64,000 nt of DNA, from assembly GCF_023073415.1 (NCBI RefSeq), contig NZ_JADPJL010000082.1, positions 51,673 to 115,672 on the forward strand, read 5' to 3'. Both the position numbers and the translations under genes were made by a program. Below the pieces are notes generated by a model. That model was given only the letters and a program-made list of their open reading frames with translations. It made no database searches and was not told the origin of the DNA. Numbering within the stretch: position 1 is the stretch's first letter; each line of letters starts with the position of its first letter. Source of the DNA: Bradyrhizobium sp. 190. Lineage in GTDB: Bacteria > Pseudomonadota > Alphaproteobacteria > Rhizobiales > Xanthobacteraceae. This document shows positions 60,457 through 64,000 of this stretch, piece by piece.

Positions 60457-61920
60457 CTATCGCTCGGCGAAGCCGCTGGACGGAGAGGTCGTTGCGCCGT
60501 TGGGCGGAGTAGCGCCGGAGAACGGTGTCCACCAGGACTCCTCGCTACCTCGGTTGCAGGGGTCCGGGTCGGCCCCGCGGTAGCCTTGGCATTCGGTCAC
60601 CGCACCTTGCTCGATCGGCCGCCTTGCGAGTAGCGCTCGGCGGGGCGCGTGCCGGACGGGCGCGGCTTGCGTTGCGGACCGGGAGGCATGGCCCCCGTCT
60701 CGAACCTTCTTGGCGCGTTCTTGTGTCCCTGCCCGGACGCCTTCCCGCGGGCTGGTCTGGGCCTGTGCGTTCACGCCCGCCGCCCAGGCACGAAATTGCT
60801 GGAATAGAGCTTCCTTGTCGGTCTCCGACTGGTTCTCAGCGGCGGCGGGGTTCTCTCCAGACACCTCAAAGCGTTGCCTAGGCGGCTCGACGCCGTGTTT
60901 GTCGAGCCATTGCTGCGCCAGCGGCAGGCGATTCCAGCCCGAGAGTGGCGCCGGCAACGAGACTTCCTTCCACTTGGGATGGAATGGCGGGCCCTGCAAC
61001 GTGGCGAATTTCTTGAAAAACGCGTCAACGAACAACGCGAGCTTGCGGCTGCGTTCGGAGCTGGGTGGCCAGTTGTATGCTGCGAGCACCGCCGGCACGG
61101 CGATCGTATCGACTGTCTCCCCTTCGGCAATCAAATTCGGATAGTCCTTCGAACTCAGCGTCGCTGGCAGATAGTCGTTCTGCAGGGGCTTTGAATAATA
61201 AACCGCGGCCAGATGAAAGCGGCCGTCATTATTGAAGGTGGTGACCGACAAATACGGCTTGCCGCCAACCACGACGACGGCATCGATCTCGCCCTTCTTC
61301 AATTTTTCCATAGCGATGCGCTGCTCGACATAAACGAAGTTCGCCTTGATCCCGAGCCGCTCGAAAATGGTCAGGGCCGTCACGAACGTGCCGCCATTGG
61401 GCAGGTCGACGCTCACCGTTTTGCCTTCGAGATCGTCCAGGCTCTTGGTGGTCTTTGGTGCAATAACCTGCATCTCCTCATTGTAGAGCTTGGTCACATA
61501 GGTGAACTGCTTCTTAATGCCGCTGGCAAATCCCTTTCTCTCGAGGTAGTCGAGCGTGTCCGCGCGTACGATGCCGAGATCGACGCCCTTCAGGAAAAGG
61601 ATGTCGGCAGCGCTCTGCACCGAACCTCGACCAACGATCGGCAGCACCCGCAGTTTGCCGTCGTCATCAAGAACGGAGGCAAGGTCGGCGCCGAACTGCA
61701 CATAGGTGCCTCCGATCGTGCCGGTAAGCAGCGTGACGGTGTTCGCGTTCAGTGCTTTCTGTGTCGAGACAGAGCCGAATTGGAAGATCGCCCTCAGGCT
61801 GTCGCTGACCTTGGCCGGGTTATAGTCGATCTGTTCAGCGTGGGCCGCATCAACACCGGGAGCCATCATGATCATCACGATCGTCATCGGGGCTAAAAAC
61901 TTTCCAAGATACTTATGCAC
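60457..61920 (-). CDS. TAXI family TRAP-type solute-binding protein
   Basis: 487 residues from a GTG at 61920 with GGAGG upstream (HKYLGKFLAPMTIVMIMMAPGVDAAHAEQ, signal peptide). The TAXI part shows TVTLLTGTIGGTYVQFGADLASVL, LPIVGRGSVQSAADILFLKGVDLGIVRADTLDYL, LEGKTVSVDLPNGGTFVTALTIFERLG, KLKKGEIDAVVVVGGKP and a C-terminal part with YNWPPSSERSRKLALFVDAFF. After ~360 residues comes a low-complexity Arg/Ala/Pro tail that is not part of the fold. TAXI proteins normally pair with a fused TRAP permease; none is in the window, so it may act in sensing. It follows the Sel1-like gene by overlap. Confidence 0.8.
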   Translation of the reverse strand: MHKYLGKFLAPMTIVMIMMAPGVDAAHAEQIDYNPAKVSDSLRAIFQFGSVSTQKALNANTVTLLTGTIGGTYVQFGADLASVLDDDGKLRVLPIVGRGSVQSAADILFLKGVDLGIVRADTLDYLERKGFASGIKKQFTYVTKLYNEEMQVIAPKTTKSLDDLEGKTVSVDLPNGGTFVTALTIFERLGIKANFVYVEQRIAMEKLKKGEIDAVVVVGGKPYLSVTTFNNDGRFHLAAVYYSKPLQNDYLPATLSSKDYPNLIAEGETVDTIAVPAVLAAYNWPPSSERSRKLALFVDAFFKKFATLQGPPFHPKWKEVSLPAPLSGWNRLPLAQQWLDKHGVEPPRQRFEVSGENPAAAENQSETDKEALFQQFRAWAAGVNAQAQTSPREGVRAGTQERAKKVRDGGHASRSATQAAPVRHAPRRALLARRPIEQGAVTECQGYRGADPDPCNRGSEESWWTPFSGATPPNGATTSPSSGFAER

Positions 61921-61943
61921 GGCATCCTCCTGATATGCATAAA

Positions 61944-62695
61944 TCAGTTCTGAAGTTTCGTGAGACGCTGTTGCGCGTCGGCCGAGCCAAGGCTGGCTGC
62001 CTTGCGGTACAGTCGCGCGCCGCAGCAGGATCGGGTGTGATGCTTCGCGTATCGCGCGCTCCGAGAACATCCGGATCATAGGTCCGCGCCAGCAAGAACG
62101 CGGCGGTTGCGTCCTGCGCGCCGGCGGCGCGTTCAAGTAATAACCGCGCCGGGGCGACGTCGCCGACCGCCAGCAGGCGCTTGGCGCGTGTCACCAGCGA
62201 AAGCAATGTTTCGGCGTCGAGCGCTTTCGACGGCGCCGCCCGTTGATTTCCCTTTGCTTCGGCTTTGGTCGGACCCTGCGGCGCGGTGTGATCGGTGCTT
62301 GCGGTCGCCTCTCCGCGCGCCACAGTCGCCGGCCCCACCTCGTTGACTGAATTCTCCGAGTCGAGCTTGCTCGAGGCGGCCTGCTTTGCCGCTCGATCCG
62401 TGATCGCGCCGCTTGCGGCCGATCTTGCTTTGTCGACAATTACACGCGTGACATCGGAATAAGATACCGCTGCTAAGATGATCGCGAACGTCAGACCAGC
62501 AAGCCCAACAATCCGCGTGAGGTTGGTTGTCGGCCGGCTCGGGTTAGACGATGCAAAATGCCGTGGATCAGGCTCGGACAAAAACAAAGGAACGGAACCG
62601 TCGTCGATAAATTCCGATTCACGCGTCGCAGCCATTTGGGATCTGTCGAACGTAAGGGCATTTGGATCCCGCAACAGGCGATGCGTCCGCTCCAT
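61944..62695 (-). CDS. Membrane-anchored Sel1-like protein, C-terminus frameshifted
   Basis: About 250 residues from ATG 62695. Cytoplasmic N-part (~58), one helix (RIVGLAGLTFAIILAAVSYS), a polar Ala-rich stalk, then LLSLVTRAKRLLAVGDVAPARLLLERAAGAQDATAAFLLARTYDP, a Sel1/TPR-type helix pair. The expected last helix ARLYRKAASLGSADAQQRLTKLQN is present in the next frame and ends at 61944, so an indel near 62030 shifts the last ~25 residues. The read-through version overlaps the TAXI start. The two genes probably form an operon. Confidence 0.65.
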
Positions 62696-63499
62696 GTCGC
62701 TCTTCCCTCATTAACCGCAACGCGGGGAGCCCCCCGGTGCTAAGCACCGGTCCATTCACACACATAGAGGTGCCAGAGAGCCCGGCACACGGCCTAACCT
62801 TCCCACTCGGCGATCGTTCCTCAGCGAACGACCGGCCGCAGCGCGCTTACAGCGAGGAAACTGCGCACCAGAGTTGCTGCGCGCGATCAGCGCTACTGGT
62901 GGGTTGAATCGGATGTCGTGGGAAGACGTTTTGCCAGTGGCGAGTAAGTTTGCGCGCGCGACATCGTGGTGCCGGATCAAGTCGTCGCCACTATAAGCGG
63001 CCGCTTAGGCCTCGTCACTTTGGCCTGAACCAGTTGACCGTCTCGTACATGGGCGAGGTCACCAGGAACCTCCAGTATTTGGCCGTTGCCGGAGTGAACG
63101 CGCCAAGACTGACGGTCGTTACCGGTGGTGTTGATGGCGCCTCCCGCGGGCGCTCCCGAGATCGCCGGCGCCGCATTGATCGTGATCTATTGAGGGAGCG
63201 CGGCCTCGTCCATCTCCCACCACCAGTCACCCCGGAATGGCTAATTTTGGCTGGGTCTTATTCTTGGCGATTGGGCGCATGTCACGTGAACAGAAGATCA
63301 CCTTCGGCGAGAGGCGCGAAAAGCGGCGCCACGAAAATACTTGTGCATTGCGTCTGCGGTCGCGCAATCGAGATGGACGCCGGCGGCTGCCTGATGATAG
63401 GCGCCCCTCCGATATCAAGCCGCGATTCTCCTGCCAGGCGTGAGGTCACCGAGGCGCTGAGGTCCGACCAAGCTATGGGCCTGCAAGAATGGGCACTCG
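62696..63499. other. Long region without a supported gene
   Basis: An open plus-strand frame at 62950-63537 includes ILVHCVCGRAIEMDAGG, but the rest is compositionally random and it overlaps the next MKYA gene. I see no convincing gene. Confidence 0.5.
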
Positions 63500-63760
63500 A
63501 TGAAATACGCCTCCCCTCGCCCCTATGCCGATCCTGAAAAGGCCGCGCGCCGGATCCTCGAAATCGCCAACGCCGTCGAGCCCATTCAAGGCCGCATCCA
63601 CATCGAGAAGATCAATGAGCCGTTTCTGTTCCGTTACCGCGGCAGCCCGGCCGAGTACGGCGCGGGCCTTAAACTCGCGGTCGAGCGCGGCTGGCTGAAG
63701 ATGCACGAATCCGGAACTTTCGTCACCTTCACGTCGGCCGGCGCCGAGCTGTTCGCCTGA
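63500..63760 (+). CDS. MKYA-family small protein, copy 3
   Basis: 86 residues (MKYASPRPYADPEKAARRILEIANAVEPIQGRIHIEKINEPFLF ... RGWLKMHESGTFVTFTSAGAELFA). About 70% alike to copy 1 by eye. Intact. Its position just before the heat-shock unit may be accidental. Confidence 0.7.
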   Translation: MKYASPRPYADPEKAARRILEIANAVEPIQGRIHIEKINEPFLFRYRGSPAEYGAGLKLAVERGWLKMHESGTFVTFTSAGAELFA

Positions 63761-63839
63761 CGAGCAAAGAAAGCCCAAAATTTTTGCGGCTCCCTTGAAA
63801 CCAAAACCGGTTTTCCTCATTTTTTTGTCGCCACCCAGG

Positions 63840-63936
63840 CGGTGGTGTCCGGGTGCCTGATGGGCCCGGGCTGGAGACGGGCACCGGTCGTGTCCGGTGC
63901 CGCTCGTAACCAACTTGCTCATTGGAGGATTTGGCT
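63840..63936 (+). promoter_or_regulatory. ROSE-type RNA thermometer in the hsp20 leader
   Basis: GC-rich stem-loops (GGTGTCCGGGTGCCTGATGGGC..., GGGCACCGG/CCGGTGCC) are followed by the diagnostic 3' hairpin CTTGCTCATTGGAGGAT, in which CUUGCU-type bases pair imperfectly with the Shine-Dalgarno GGAGG. The ATG follows seven bases on. This matches the ROSE elements before rhizobial hsp20 genes, which block translation at low temperature and melt on heat shock. Confidence 0.8.
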
Positions 63937-64000
63937 ATGCGCAGTTACAACTTTGAACCTCTCTGGCGCTCGACCATCGGCTTCGACCGCCTCTTCGATC
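63937..64000 (+). CDS. Small heat-shock protein Hsp20, 5' end only
   Basis: The visible start MRSYNFEPLWRSTIGFDRLFD is typical of alphaproteobacterial Hsp20 (FDPLxRSTVGFDRLFD). The gene runs out of the window. It would encode an alpha-crystallin-type chaperone under ROSE control. Confidence 0.85.
   Translation, partial: MRSYNFEPLWRSTIGFDRLFD

Noticed and set aside
62950..63537. Plus-strand frame of 195 codons containing a CxCG
   Set aside because: Basic random composition, no ribosome site, overlaps the supported MKYA-family gene at 63500.
1..64000. CRISPR arrays, rRNA, tRNA, insertion sequences, integrase or phage genes
   Set aside because: None found by eye: no regular repeat-spacer structure, no tRNA-like cloverleaf with CCA-adjacent arms, and no transposase or integrase motif. 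Mobility is inferred only indirectly from duplicates and borders.

Overview
The window looks like chromosomal accessory DNA from an alphaproteobacterium of the Nitrobacteraceae (Bradyrhizobium/Rhodopseudomonas/Afipia group). The reasons are its GC-rich coding style, many small proteins of types common in Bradyrhizobium, more than a dozen GGAAC-N16-(C/T/G)GTT boxes that match the EcfG general-stress sigma factor promoter, and a ROSE-type RNA thermometer before a small heat-shock gene at the right edge. No rRNA, tRNA, CRISPR array or intact insertion sequence was seen.

Region 1 (1-34.15 kb) is a general-stress island. It carries GlsB/YeaQ, CsbD, DUF2934, DUF4142, YihY, DUF421, DUF892/YciE, a manganese catalase fused to DUF892, glycogen debranching enzyme, NAD(P)H-hydrate dehydratase, two LigD-type ATP-dependent DNA ligases plus a ligase relic, AlkB, an isochorismatase-like hydrolase, a DUF72 protein, a flavoprotein reductase, an HWE histidine kinase and receiver proteins. 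EcfG-type boxes precede about fifteen of these units. Many genes here are broken by one-base indels, internal deletions or a nonsense codon: two NUDIX genes, the tail of the AI-2E transporter, glgX (four shifts), the hydrate dehydratase (two), a histidine phosphatase, ligD (two), the catalase fusion, a receiver, the HWE kinase (two) and an SRAP/YedK gene.

Region 2 (34.18-51.4 kb) is different in character. It has nine co-oriented minus-strand genes with short gaps or overlaps and no visible frameshift. In transcription order they are an RND permease, a minimal adaptor, a second RND permease, a secreted protein, an Ig/FnIII-like secreted protein, a PepSY protein, a secreted helical protein, a large peptidoglycan-binding/coiled-coil adaptor, and a MacB-like ATPase-permease. 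A divergent LbtU-like outer-membrane barrel gene lies upstream. This is the best candidate for an undescribed envelope-export machine: two proton-driven pumps, one ATP-driven pump, two unusual adaptors and one outer-membrane barrel at one locus.

Region 3 (51.7-60.4 kb) is a patchwork of small hypothetical genes. Several are intra-window duplicates (an X-Y-Z three-gene module, an A/B small-protein pair, an MKYA/MKFA family), and many are frameshifted or truncated.

Region 4 (60.4-64 kb) has a TAXI-type solute-binding protein, a membrane-anchored Sel1-like protein, another MKYA-family gene, and the ROSE thermometer with the start of hsp20. Functional calls come from reading motifs by eye; no database search was run.
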